Below, in pieces: positions 45,986 through 54,972 of a stretch of DNA of 64,000 nucleotides. The notes under the pieces are model-generated. The model was not told the DNA's origin, searched no databases, and was given only the letters and a program-made list of their open reading frames with translations. The stretch comes from Acinetobacter sp. S54. GTDB lineage: Bacteria; Pseudomonadota; Gammaproteobacteria; Pseudomonadales; Moraxellaceae. Made by a program: the position numbers and the translations under genes. Position 1 is the stretch's first letter. Every line of letters begins with the position of its first letter. The stretch is taken from positions 372,001 to 436,000 of the forward strand of contig NZ_JACVUI010000002.1 of assembly GCF_016624945.1 (NCBI RefSeq). The letters are read 5' to 3'.

Positions 45986-47545
45986 TTAAGCCGAAACAGC
46001 TACATTGTCTATCTGATATTGCTGCATATAGTCTTCAAAATAACTCACTAATTGCTGGACATTTTCAGTCTGTTCGACCGCACCGAAAATATAAAAATCC
46101 GGGCGAACTAACATTGCTTGAATGTTGTGTTGCTGCATAAACTCAATCATTACCTGCTGCACATCTTTGGACTGTTCGTCTAACAATGAAATAACTTTCA
46201 GTTGATCAGGGTAAAAAATAGATACTGAGGTTGGATCAAGCGTTAATAATGCAAACTTCCCTGCAATTAAATCATCCAGCCGTTTGCGTACTGCGCCGCA
46301 TTGTAAAATGCTATGCGGAGACAATTTTCCTGCAATTTGCTGCGGGTTAAATTTTGGTTCTTGCGCTAAAATACCGTGTGTTAAATCTGGAAAGTTGGGC
46401 GGTGGAGGTACAATTCCATCAAAAAATGCCTGATCTCTTTGTTGGGCTTCGGCAGAATCAGACACGCAAATCACCTTACCCAAAAACATTGATAATTCAA
46501 TAACATCATTGACATGAGGGCTACGCTCTTCAAAATAGGTACCTAAAATTTCATTGCTGTATTGATGATTTAATACGCCAGAAATTTTCCATGATAAATT
46601 TAAGGCATCCCGAAAACCTGCACACATACCTTGTCCCATAAATGGTGGCATGACATGTGCTGCATCACCTGCAATCAGAATTCGATCTTCACACCATTTT
46701 TGTGAAATTAAGGATTTAAAATTATATAATTTAAAGCGAATCAGCGTGGCCTGTTCAGGTGTGACCCAGGGTTTTAATAATTCCCAAACTTTTTCTTCAT
46801 TTTCAAGATCGGCAACTGATTCATAGGGTAAACGCATAAACTCCCATCTTCTTAGGCATTTACCTTCAAATAGTCCCGCTGGTGCAATCGTGGTTGGACG
46901 TCCTGGATTACAATATTGTGTGGCTTCAGTTGGAATATTATTAGGAGCATCTTCATTTGGAATAATATCAACCACCAGCCAGTCTGCCTGAAAACCTTTA
47001 TCAAACCAGTTAGCATCAATCGACTGCCGTACGATACTATTTGCTCCGTCAGCGCCTACTACGAAACGTGCCGAGTAAGTGTCGGTTTGTTCCGTCGCCA
47101 GATTTTGGACAACCACTTGAGCCCATTGTGTATTTTGCTCAACGTTTAAAACTTCGTAACCAAGGCGAACATCAACATTCGGATAGTTTTTCAGTTCATC
47201 TTCCACTAGTTTTTCAAAGCTTGGCTGATGAATAAAATTTACTTCCGCCCCTCCTGAAATAGATTCACGGGTCCAGTCAAAGGTAATCAGTTCTTTCCAG
47301 TCTGCATTGACCCATTTATACAGCTCACCTGGCTGAAGAATGGTTTCTAATTGCTGTTCCAAGCCCAATGTCAGTAGCATGCGTCGCATTTCATGATCAA
47401 TACAAATCGCACGGGGTAAAGGATAACGCTCTGTCCAACGCTCAAAAATCTGAACCTGATGACCTTTTCTTGCCAGATTTAATGCTAAAACTGCGCTCAC
47501 AGGTCCAAAACCAACAATAATTACATCTGTTTGTTGAGCTACCAT
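45986..47545 (-). CDS. Flavin hydroxylase (cassette B)
   Basis: A 519-residue FAD monooxygenase of the MhpA/phenol hydroxylase group. FAD motifs are GFGPVS near residue 12, where the third Gly of GxGxxG is replaced by Ser, GADGANS, and IAGDAAHVMPPFMGQGMCAG. It hydroxylates an aromatic ring for the extradiol enzyme encoded just upstream (18-base gap). The substrate is unknown; its low similarity to the cassette A enzyme and MhpA implies a different acid or phenol. Confidence 0.83.
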   Translation of the reverse strand: MVAQQTDVIIVGFGPVSAVLALNLARKGHQVQIFERWTERYPLPRAICIDHEMRRMLLTLGLEQQLETILQPGELYKWVNADWKELITFDWTRESISGGAEVNFIHQPSFEKLVEDELKNYPNVDVRLGYEVLNVEQNTQWAQVVVQNLATEQTDTYSARFVVGADGANSIVRQSIDANWFDKGFQADWLVVDIIPNEDAPNNIPTEATQYCNPGRPTTIAPAGLFEGKCLRRWEFMRLPYESVADLENEEKVWELLKPWVTPEQATLIRFKLYNFKSLISQKWCEDRILIAGDAAHVMPPFMGQGMCAGFRDALNLSWKISGVLNHQYSNEILGTYFEERSPHVNDVIELSMFLGKVICVSDSAEAQQRDQAFFDGIVPPPPNFPDLTHGILAQEPKFNPQQIAGKLSPHSILQCGAVRKRLDDLIAGKFALLTLDPTSVSIFYPDQLKVISLLDEQSKDVQQVMIEFMQQHNIQAMLVRPDFYIFGAVEQTENVQQLVSYFEDYMQQYQIDNVAVSA

Positions 47546-47562
47546 GATTAAATTCCTTTTAA

Positions 47563-48501
47563 TTAAATGGTTTCATAATTGATGATGAAATCTTTTGGAG
47601 GGTTAGGCCCCCAAACAAACATCGAATCTTCAACAGGATGATCTGCGGCTGGCCAGTCATGATCATGTGCTACGAAATCTATGTCATGCGAATATTCGGC
47701 ATAACTACCCCAAGGGTCTCGAACGTAATGAAAATAATTCGAACCTAAAACATGTCTACCCATTCCCCACCCTTGATCATAACCAGCCTGTTCCATTTGC
47801 TGCTTTCCCAACCCGATATCATCAATCTGATCCACATTCCAACTTGAATGATGCAAACCACTGCCATTGGATTTGGCAATCGCAAGTAGATGATGATCAC
47901 TGCCATGTGCACCATGTAAAAATGCCACAATGCCGCGTGACTGATCTGAAATACGCAGGCCTAAGACATTTACATAAAAAGAGACCGTAGCTTCAACATC
48001 AGTCGCAAAAATTGAAAGATGCGATAGATAACTCGGATGAACCTGAGTAATTAATTTGCGGTTTGGCGCACGACCAACCAATGACTCAGTTAAGGGATGG
48101 ATGGCTTGGGATTTAAAATCTGGAGATACCTTATCCGTCACCATGATCTGTAAAGGAAGGCTGTCAGGGCCTTCTATCCAAAATGATTGCTTTGCCTGAT
48201 CATCCAAAGCAGCAATCATCGGGATATTTTTTGAAATAATGTGCTGTTGTATGGCTTCAAAATCTTCTGCATATATGCCAAAAGATAGCCATTTTAATTG
48301 TTTCTTGTCACCATCCTGATAGATTCTCGCCCAACGATGAGCACATCCATATGTATAAAGCTCAAGATAACCTTCGCTTGAATTTTTCACCTCCAAACCA
48401 AAAGCGTTGTAAAAATCATAGGCTTGCTGTAGATCAGGAACACTGAACACAAACTCACAAATAGAATGAATCGCAAGCTGGTTTTTTCGTTTTTTATTCA
48501 T
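47563..48501 (-). CDS. Two-domain type I extradiol dioxygenase (cassette B)
   Basis: A 312-residue VOC-fold dioxygenase with two domains. The C-terminal domain has the full metal triad: His in YLSHLSIFATD, His in GLHHSSWNV and Glu in GSYAEYSHDID, so ring-cleavage activity is likely. The N-terminal domain is degenerate, as usual. It resembles catechol 2,3-dioxygenases and 2,4,5- or 2,3,5-trihydroxytoluene-type oxygenases in general layout. It lies between the FAH and hydroxylase genes of cassette B. Confidence 0.86.
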   Translation of the reverse strand: MNKKRKNQLAIHSICEFVFSVPDLQQAYDFYNAFGLEVKNSSEGYLELYTYGCAHRWARIYQDGDKKQLKWLSFGIYAEDFEAIQQHIISKNIPMIAALDDQAKQSFWIEGPDSLPLQIMVTDKVSPDFKSQAIHPLTESLVGRAPNRKLITQVHPSYLSHLSIFATDVEATVSFYVNVLGLRISDQSRGIVAFLHGAHGSDHHLLAIAKSNGSGLHHSSWNVDQIDDIGLGKQQMEQAGYDQGWGMGRHVLGSNYFHYVRDPWGSYAEYSHDIDFVAHDHDWPAADHPVEDSMFVWGPNPPKDFIINYETI

Positions 48502-48562
48502 ATCATTATCCTAGTGCTGTTTATTTCTTTGATCCGTAAAGAAAACAGAGAGAAGTTTTGGA

Positions 48563-49399
48563 TTACTCAACTACTTGTTTTTGCTGACCCAGTACATCAC
48601 TTTCCAGAGTGACAACATCACCTTTTTTGAGAAAGCGTGGTGGTTTCATACCGCCACCTACACCCGCTGGTGTTCCTGTAATCACAACATCGCCAGGTAA
48701 AAGGGTCATAAATTGACTGACATAGGCAATAATTTCGGCCACTGAAAAAATCATGTCACTGGTATTGGCGGATTGCATGACCTCATCATTGACCTTTAAT
48801 GAAAATTGAATATTTTGAGGATCAGTTAATTCATCTCTTGTCACCAGCCACGGGCCAATTGGACCAAACGTATCAAAGCTTTTGCCCTTTCCCCATTGTC
48901 CATTACGTTTCAATTGCCATTCGCGTTCAGAAACATCATTGGCAAGACAATACCCTGCTACATATTCTAAAGCTTCCGCTTGAGGTACATTTTTGGCGGT
49001 CTTGCTAATCACAAAACCAAGTTCTAGCTCCCAATCAGTAGCTAATGAGTTTGGCGGTAAGACCACAGCATCGTAGGGGCCACTAAGAGAAGTGATGGCT
49101 TTTAGAAAAACTACAGGTTCGTTTGGTAACTCCATCCCCGCTTCTCGAGCATGTTCACCATAATTCAGCCCAATGGCGACAAACTGACGCACACCCGTGA
49201 CTGGCATACCTAGACGTTCATCCTTACTTACAATTGGAAATGTTTCTAAATCGAGTTGTTGCAGAGTGGTTAATTTCTCATTGTTTAGCCATTCGGGGCT
49301 CCAATCTGGAAGAATCGTTGAAACATCTCGAATGCAACCAGTGCCATCAATTATCCCTGGCTTCTCATTTCCTTGTGTACCAAATCGGACCAGCTTCAT
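48563..49399 (-). CDS. FAH-family hydrolase (cassette B)
   Basis: A 278-residue FAH-family enzyme. Metal ligands are in TDWELELGFVIS (two Glu) and ANDVSEREWQ (Asp); the His is in GLNYGEHAREAG. GTPAGVGGGMKPP matches 2,4-diketo acid or ureidoglycolate lyase-like members. It would release pyruvate from a ring-fission product. The start at 49399 follows GGAAA; longer in-frame starts lie inside the operator-like region and are unlikely. It is the first gene of cassette B. Confidence 0.87.
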   Translation of the reverse strand: MKLVRFGTQGNEKPGIIDGTGCIRDVSTILPDWSPEWLNNEKLTTLQQLDLETFPIVSKDERLGMPVTGVRQFVAIGLNYGEHAREAGMELPNEPVVFLKAITSLSGPYDAVVLPPNSLATDWELELGFVISKTAKNVPQAEALEYVAGYCLANDVSEREWQLKRNGQWGKGKSFDTFGPIGPWLVTRDELTDPQNIQFSLKVNDEVMQSANTSDMIFSVAEIIAYVSQFMTLLPGDVVITGTPAGVGGGMKPPRFLKKGDVVTLESDVLGQQKQVVE

Positions 49400-49423
49400 G
49401 CTTAAATTTCCTTTTTTGTTAAT

Positions 49424-49453
49424 TGACATTTTGTCATTATGACATATCGTCAT
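49424..49453. promoter_or_regulatory. Tandem palindromes upstream of cassette B
   Basis: TGACA-TTT-TGTCA (49424-49436) and ATGAC-N5-GTCAT (49439-49453) lie side by side 25-54 bases upstream of the first gene of cassette B. The shared GAC/GTC arms and tandem layout are what a TetR-type dimer pair would bind. The divergent tetR gene starts 190 bases away. Confidence 0.65.
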
Positions 49454-49643
49454 ATTTAATTTAATCATCTTATTTGTCAAGTATTTTTCTAAAATTTAAA
49501 GTTAATTTACTTATGTTTATGATTTTTAAAAACTTTTATTTTTATATAAGATACATAGATATTAATTTTTGGCTTTATGCAGGAATTTAGTTAATATATT
49601 TATGATTTCAAAGACATAGCTTAAAGCGTTTAAAGAGGCCAAA

Positions 49644-50315
49644 TTGGATCACCGAAGTAGAGTTGGCTTAGAAAAAAAGCAAAAAATGAAAAATCATTTA
49701 ATGGTTTCTGCACTTGATCTATATTGCCAAGTGCCTGCCGAACAAAATTTGTTGATTGATGATTTCGTCAAACATGCGGGTGTATCTAGAGGTACGTTTT
49801 ATAATTATTTTACTTCGACGAATGAATTACTTACTGAACTTGCAATACAGATGAGTGACGAGATATTAGATATTATTGAGCCTATTATTTTTCAATTTGA
49901 TCATCCTCTTGAACGAGTTATGTTAGCCACAAAATTATACTTACGCTCTGCAACACGTTATCCAGTTTGGGGACAGTTAATTACCAGCGTAGGGCCAAGA
50001 TTTACTCTTCGTGGTAGAAATATTTCACGGTATCTAACTCGAGATTTAAAAAAAGCACACGATCTAGGGTTAGTCATTATTAAGGATTATCGAGTTTCCC
50101 GCGATATTTTTCTCGGTTCTGCTTATTACTCATTGGAAACGATTCTAACAGAAGCGGTGGATCAGGATTATTTTAATCTAGTAATAGAAACTCTTTTTAT
50201 CAATTTAGGCATTGCTCCAGAGGAAGCCCAAAGATTAATGAGTCTACCATTGCCGTCAGAAGTTAACATACAAACTCCCTTTTTTACGGTATTAAAAAAT
50301 CACCAAATTCGTTAA
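49644..50315 (+). CDS. TetR-family regulator of cassette B
   Basis: A 223-residue TetR-type regulator. The N-terminal HTH is at about 37-60 (LLIDDFVKHAGVSRGTFYNYF), followed by an all-helical ligand domain. It starts at TTG 49644 with AGAGG upstream; an ATG later (MKNHLMVSALDLY) is an alternative. It is divergent from cassette B and would repress it until an aromatic effector binds. Confidence 0.83.
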   Translation: MDHRSRVGLEKKQKMKNHLMVSALDLYCQVPAEQNLLIDDFVKHAGVSRGTFYNYFTSTNELLTELAIQMSDEILDIIEPIIFQFDHPLERVMLATKLYLRSATRYPVWGQLITSVGPRFTLRGRNISRYLTRDLKKAHDLGLVIIKDYRVSRDIFLGSAYYSLETILTEAVDQDYFNLVIETLFINLGIAPEEAQRLMSLPLPSEVNIQTPFFTVLKNHQIR

Positions 50316-50390
50316 GTTTTCTAGCGACGGATTAAACACCTCAATCAATAATGCATTAACGATCCAGTGCTACTATTTTTTAATAGATGA

Positions 50391-50425
50391 AAAAACCGAG
50401 CTCATTGCTTCACTCGGTTTTAAAA
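50391..50425. terminator. Bidirectional terminator after tetR
   Basis: AAAACCGAG and CTCGGTTTT pair around a 12-base loop with A runs before and T runs after. It lies between the convergent tetR and phosphatase genes and can serve both. Confidence 0.8.
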
Positions 50426-50475
50426 GAAATTCTGTCATCTATTTTAGAGCATGGTCACGACCTGATGAAACTGGT

Positions 50476-52422
50476 TTATGAGACTGTAAATACCACGCTA
50501 TTATTTTGATAATTTGCAGTGATATCTTTTCCATTCAATGTCACTCTTTTAAAGCTTCCTTGAAGTTTTTTGGCTGATAAAACAGTGTATGTTCCTGTTG
50601 GTAAATTGGTCTTTGTTATTAGCTGTAATGTTCCATTTAAAGTGACTGTCTTACCAACCTGAATCGCAGGCAATGTATTTAACTGCAAGTTAACATTGAG
50701 CGTAGTTCCTGAAAGCTGAGTTAAATTACCAGAAACATTCACTGTCTTGGTGGCATTAATATTAAGTCTGCTGTTTTCATGCATATAAATATCACCTTGG
50801 GCAGCGGCATTCTCAGATGATAATTCAAGACTGCCCTGTTTAAGATCAATTCCTCCTGTAAATGCGTTGTTTCCTGCTAATGCCAAGGTTCCTGTACCTA
50901 GTTTGGTAAGTTTACCTTCACCTGTAATATCATTATTCCACTGATCATATTGGTTAAAGCCACCTAAATCAGCATCCATCGTTAGATAAACATCTCCATT
51001 AAAATTGCCATACCCACCTCCTGCTCTGAATAAATTTAAGCGTCCATATCCCTCGGTATCATCCATAACAGGATAGCCTGAGGCTAATGCCGTTGATTTT
51101 AAAACTACACGACGTTGTTCTGCACTCAAATAAGGGAACCGTGTTTCAAGTAAGATTTCAGCACCTTTCGGTACCGTTGCAGTTTTAGTTTTATCGCTAA
51201 TCTGGTTAAATCCATAGGTCATCCACTGATCAACTTGTTTTTTTAATTTTTCAAGATCAGCGAATCGATCATTGGCATCATAAGGCATTTTGGATAAAGC
51301 GTAGAATTCCTCAAAGGTGGAAGTATTGGTTGCTTTCATGAGTTGTGTCTGGGCTTGCGAATATGCTTCTTTTCTTTGTGCTTGCGTCATAGCATTGAGA
51401 TTTGCAACATCGGCAGCAATAGACTGAAGTCTTCCACCAATCACATCAAGCGCAGAATGCATACCTGCAATAATACGAGAATCCCCCAGATCCATACCTC
51501 TGGCTATGATTTCTTGATAGCGTTGTGGAACCAGATAAGCCATAGCAATTGCATTACGACCAGCTTCAGCGGTGTGACCACTAGGGAAACCACCATCTGT
51601 TGAGGGAGTGCTGCTTTTTGCTGATTCTAAACTAGGCACAACGATAACATCTGTACTCCAGCGATATGGACGTGCATATTTATAAAAACGTTTTGCAGGT
51701 TCAGTTGAAGAGTTATTTCCCATGGCCTGAATAAATTCTACAACTTTACCAAAATTTGTATTTCCTTCAGCTGTAGTCAGTCCTGTATTATTGCCTTTAT
51801 CATCATATTTCACTTGATTTGCATCACTTGGCACGGAGTTTATTGTAGTAGTTTGCCCAGTTAATGCTCGCCAAGGATCAGTCAATGCTCCCATGCCTGT
51901 AGTTACGCTATAACTTTTTCCACGTCTATCATCTAGATAGGCCCTTATAGCATCCTCTTCTGTTCGGTTATGAGTGGTCTGGACAGAGTAATTAATATTG
52001 TAATTGAGTACATCAGCATTTTTTTTGCTGCCATCTGTAGAATCGGCAGGTAAACCCGTCCAGTTTGATTGGGTAACGGCAGGAAATCCATCTTGGGCTT
52101 GTGCAGAAACGCCTGCATCTACAAATAGGCTTGATGGGGTCCATACATCAAGAAAACCACTTAAAACTCTCACTCCCGCATTTGTTTCGACCGTTGCATA
52201 ACGTGCATCACCGCGTTGGTTGGTTATCCAGGAATCTACAATTGGTGTTATGTTCAATGCTAATGGAGCAGTATCTTCGTATCCCACGCCCTTTGGAGCT
52301 GCTGGAGTTTCCTGATTTGCGCTGATGTCATCATCAGAAGAATGGCTATCATTACACCCCGTAAAAAAAACTGAACATGAAATTAGTGATAATAAAAGTG
52401 TATTTATTTTAAAGCTTGACAT
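50476..52422 (-). CDS. Lipoprotein PAP2 acid phosphatase with autotransporter-type repeats
   Basis: A 648-residue fusion. An N-terminal lipoprotein signal ends in FFTGC (Cys23). The PAP2/class A acid phosphatase domain (about 140-400) has every catalytic element: K-x6-RP (244-252), PSGH (280-283) and SR-x5-H-x3-D (315-326). From about 480 to the end the sequence is beta-rich with an autotransporter passenger repeat (LTKLGTGTLALAGNN, GGIDLKQGSLELSSENAAAQG). There is no C-terminal barrel, so export is by the lipoprotein route. It would release phosphate from organic esters at the cell surface or in the periplasm. Confidence 0.86.
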   Translation of the reverse strand: MSSFKINTLLLSLISCSVFFTGCNDSHSSDDDISANQETPAAPKGVGYEDTAPLALNITPIVDSWITNQRGDARYATVETNAGVRVLSGFLDVWTPSSLFVDAGVSAQAQDGFPAVTQSNWTGLPADSTDGSKKNADVLNYNINYSVQTTHNRTEEDAIRAYLDDRRGKSYSVTTGMGALTDPWRALTGQTTTINSVPSDANQVKYDDKGNNTGLTTAEGNTNFGKVVEFIQAMGNNSSTEPAKRFYKYARPYRWSTDVIVVPSLESAKSSTPSTDGGFPSGHTAEAGRNAIAMAYLVPQRYQEIIARGMDLGDSRIIAGMHSALDVIGGRLQSIAADVANLNAMTQAQRKEAYSQAQTQLMKATNTSTFEEFYALSKMPYDANDRFADLEKLKKQVDQWMTYGFNQISDKTKTATVPKGAEILLETRFPYLSAEQRRVVLKSTALASGYPVMDDTEGYGRLNLFRAGGGYGNFNGDVYLTMDADLGGFNQYDQWNNDITGEGKLTKLGTGTLALAGNNAFTGGIDLKQGSLELSSENAAAQGDIYMHENSRLNINATKTVNVSGNLTQLSGTTLNVNLQLNTLPAIQVGKTVTLNGTLQLITKTNLPTGTYTVLSAKKLQGSFKRVTLNGKDITANYQNNSVVFTVS

Positions 52423-52870
52423 GATTCGATCCGTTAATAAAAAACGGTATCTTTCATCATCTATGTTTAGCTGTTATTACATAGCCAGAATTAATTTTAA
52501 ATTGTCTAAACAAATCATGTTAAAAACACGATGAGAGCAACCTGAATTTAAACAATTTTTTTAAATCTCTAAAATTAATTTGGTTAAAGGACGCGAGCTT
52601 AGTCAAAGCAATAAAGTTTTTTTATTAATCACTCAAAACGACCATCATGATAAATCATATCGTTCATTCTTCTATCTTTTTCATAGCTTACAATCATTTA
52701 GAGAATTAGCCACAGAATATGATAGGTGGAAACACAACTGTATATATTCAAGCGTGTTAGCTTATATATTCTATAGTTTGCTTTTAATGACTCAAATTAC
52801 AGGGCGATATATGCTATGCGTTCCTTATTCACGCGATAGCATATATTGCGACCTGTTGTTATTTAAGCGC
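52423..52870. other. 448-base gap between phosphatase and mgsC
   Basis: AT-rich with no credible gene; the open frame on the plus strand here has no family likeness and runs into the mgsC 3' end. A 10-base inverted repeat (TATATGCTAT/ATAGCATATA, 52808-52845) follows the mgsC stop and may end the operon, although it lacks a T run. The phosphatase promoter lies at the left end. Confidence 0.55.
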
Positions 52871-54205
52871 TTATCCTCCCAAATGTCCCGGTACCCAGTT
52901 TGTTCCAGCTAAGGGCACACGTGCCATTGCTGCTGCTTCAACAGTCAAAGCAACTAAATCTTCAGGGTCAAGATTATGCAGATGCGATTTACCACAAGCA
53001 CGCGCCATTGTTTGGGCTTCCAACACCAAGACGCGTAAGTAATTTGCCAAATGGCGCCCCCCCTCAATCGGATCAAGATTTTTTGCCAATTCAGGATTTT
53101 GTGTAGTAATCCCTGCCGGATCTTGACCATTTTGCCAATCATCATAATAACCCGCAGCCGAACCGATTTTTTTCAATTCTTCATTGAGGCGTGGGTGGTT
53201 ATCACCCAGTGCAATAAGCGCAGCTGTACCAATTGCGACTGCATCTGCACCGAGTGCCATTGCTTTGGCAACATCGGCACCGGTACGAATACCTCCAGAA
53301 ACGATCAACTGTACTTTACGATGCATACCCATTTCTTGGAGTGCCTGAACAGCTTGAGGAATGGCAGGTAAAATTGGAATACCCACATGTTCAATAAACA
53401 CTTCTTGCGTGGCTGCTGTTCCGCCTTGCATGCCATCCAAAACGATCACATCTGCACCTGCTTTTACAGCCAGTTTGACATCATAATATGGACGACTTGC
53501 CCCAATTTTTACGTAAATCGGTTTTTCCCAATCCGTGATTTCGCGAATTTCCGCAATCTTAATAGCTAGATCATCTGGCCCCGTCCAGTCTGGATGACGA
53601 CACGCAGAGCGTTGATCGACACCTACAGGTAAGGTACGCATACCCGCTACACGTTCAGTCACTTTCATACCAAGTAACATACCGCCACCACCTGGTTTTG
53701 CACCTTGTCCCAGAACAATTTCAATGGCATCAGCTTTACGTAAATCATCTGGGTTCATACCATAACGTGATGGCAAATATTGATAAACCAATGTTTCTGA
53801 ATGGCCCCGTTCCTCTGGCGTCATCCCCCCATCACCCGTTGTGGTGGATGTTCCTACGACAGATGCACCACGACCTAAAGCCTCTTTTGCATTGGCTGAT
53901 AATGCTCCAAAACTCATACCCGCAATGGTTACAGGAATTTTCAAGTGGATTGGTTTTTTTGCAAAACGGGTCCCTAACACCACATCAGTTCCGCATTTTT
54001 CACGATAACCTTCTAATGGGTAGCGTGACATACTTGCACCAAGCAGAAGTAAATCATCGAAGTGCGGAAGATGACGTTTAGTTCCTCCTCCACGAATGTC
54101 ATAAATTCCTGTGGCAGCAGCACGTTGAATTTCCTGAATCGTTAAACGGTCAAATGTAGCGGATTCACGTAGTACAGGTTCAAATTGTGTAGTTGATTGA
54201 GTCAT
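52871..54205 (-). CDS. mgsC: N-methylglutamate synthase subunit C (GltB FMN domain)
   Basis: A 444-residue FMN-binding glutamate synthase domain protein (GlxD-type). It would catalyse N-methylglutamate formation from gamma-glutamylmethylamide-derived methylamine and 2-oxoglutarate. FMN-site stretches are IAGMSFGALSANAKEALGRGA, VGTSTTTGDGGM, GQGAKPGGGG and VSGGIRTGADVAKAMALGADAVAIGTAALIALG. It is the last gene of gmaS-mgsABC. A plain glutamate synthase fragment is the alternative name. Confidence 0.87.
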   Translation of the reverse strand: MTQSTTQFEPVLRESATFDRLTIQEIQRAAATGIYDIRGGGTKRHLPHFDDLLLLGASMSRYPLEGYREKCGTDVVLGTRFAKKPIHLKIPVTIAGMSFGALSANAKEALGRGASVVGTSTTTGDGGMTPEERGHSETLVYQYLPSRYGMNPDDLRKADAIEIVLGQGAKPGGGGMLLGMKVTERVAGMRTLPVGVDQRSACRHPDWTGPDDLAIKIAEIREITDWEKPIYVKIGASRPYYDVKLAVKAGADVIVLDGMQGGTAATQEVFIEHVGIPILPAIPQAVQALQEMGMHRKVQLIVSGGIRTGADVAKAMALGADAVAIGTAALIALGDNHPRLNEELKKIGSAAGYYDDWQNGQDPAGITTQNPELAKNLDPIEGGRHLANYLRVLVLEAQTMARACGKSHLHNLDPEDLVALTVEAAAMARVPLAGTNWVPGHLGG

Positions 54206-54225
54206 GTTGTATTCTCCGATACGTT

Positions 54226-54945
54226 TTAATAAGCCGATGCATTGTCAACTTTGAAGTTATAAAGCTGACGTGCTGAACCATAACGTTTGAATGCCGTTGG
54301 ATCTTCGTTGAAGCCTGCTTTTTCTAAGAGTTCTGCAAGTTCAGCCACATGTTCCTGACGCATTTCTTTTTCGATACAGTCAGAACCTAAAGACTTCACA
54401 CTACCTTTGACATAAATACGAGTTTCATAAAGTGAGTCGCCTAAGGCATCTCCAGCATCTCCACAGACCACCAAACGACCAGCCTGTCCCATGAAACAGC
54501 TCATATGTCCAATGCTGCCACCAACAATAATGTCTACCCCTTTCATGGAAATGCCACAACGAGCGCCTGCATCACCTTCAATAATCAAAGTTCCCCCATG
54601 CGCAGTTGCGCCTGCGGCTTGTGATGCATTACCTTTAATATGGACTGAACCTGACATCATGTTTTCTGCAACGCCTACGCCAACATTGCCATTCACTACA
54701 ATATCTGCTTCTTGATTCATACCTGCGCAATAATAACCAGCATGACCCTCAATAGTGACTTTAATCGGTGCGTTAATCCCCACCGCTATATTGTGTTGCC
54801 CCCCAGGATTTTTCACCGTCCAGTTTTTTATTTCTGCCACAACTTCACTGTTATGAAGCGCCTGATTTAACTCACGAATGCTGTCATGGTTTAAATCATA
54901 TGTGTTTTTGCTAACGTGTTCGATTTTTGCCAATACTGTATTCAT
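54226..54945 (-). CDS. mgsB: N-methylglutamate synthase subunit B (GXGXG domain)
   Basis: A 239-residue protein with the glutamate synthase C-terminal beta-helix (GlxC-type). Repeated Gly-rich turns (GYYCAGMNQ, GNVGVGVAENM, GDAGARCGISMKG, GGSIGHMSCFMG) are the GXGXG repeats. In glutamate synthase this part links the amidotransferase and FMN domains. The start at 54945 follows GAGGAG. Gene order gmaS, mgsA, mgsB, mgsC splits the GltB parts into three proteins. Confidence 0.87.
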   Translation of the reverse strand: MNTVLAKIEHVSKNTYDLNHDSIRELNQALHNSEVVAEIKNWTVKNPGGQHNIAVGINAPIKVTIEGHAGYYCAGMNQEADIVVNGNVGVGVAENMMSGSVHIKGNASQAAGATAHGGTLIIEGDAGARCGISMKGVDIIVGGSIGHMSCFMGQAGRLVVCGDAGDALGDSLYETRIYVKGSVKSLGSDCIEKEMRQEHVAELAELLEKAGFNEDPTAFKRYGSARQLYNFKVDNASAY

Positions 54946-54972
54946 TTGATTCTCCTCATTTTGCAAATGTTG

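Noticed and set aside
52580..52912. Open frame of 110 codons on the plus strand before mgsC
   Set aside because: It has no family likeness, has an irregular composition and overlaps the 3' end of mgsC on the other strand. Chance frame in AT-rich DNA is more likely.
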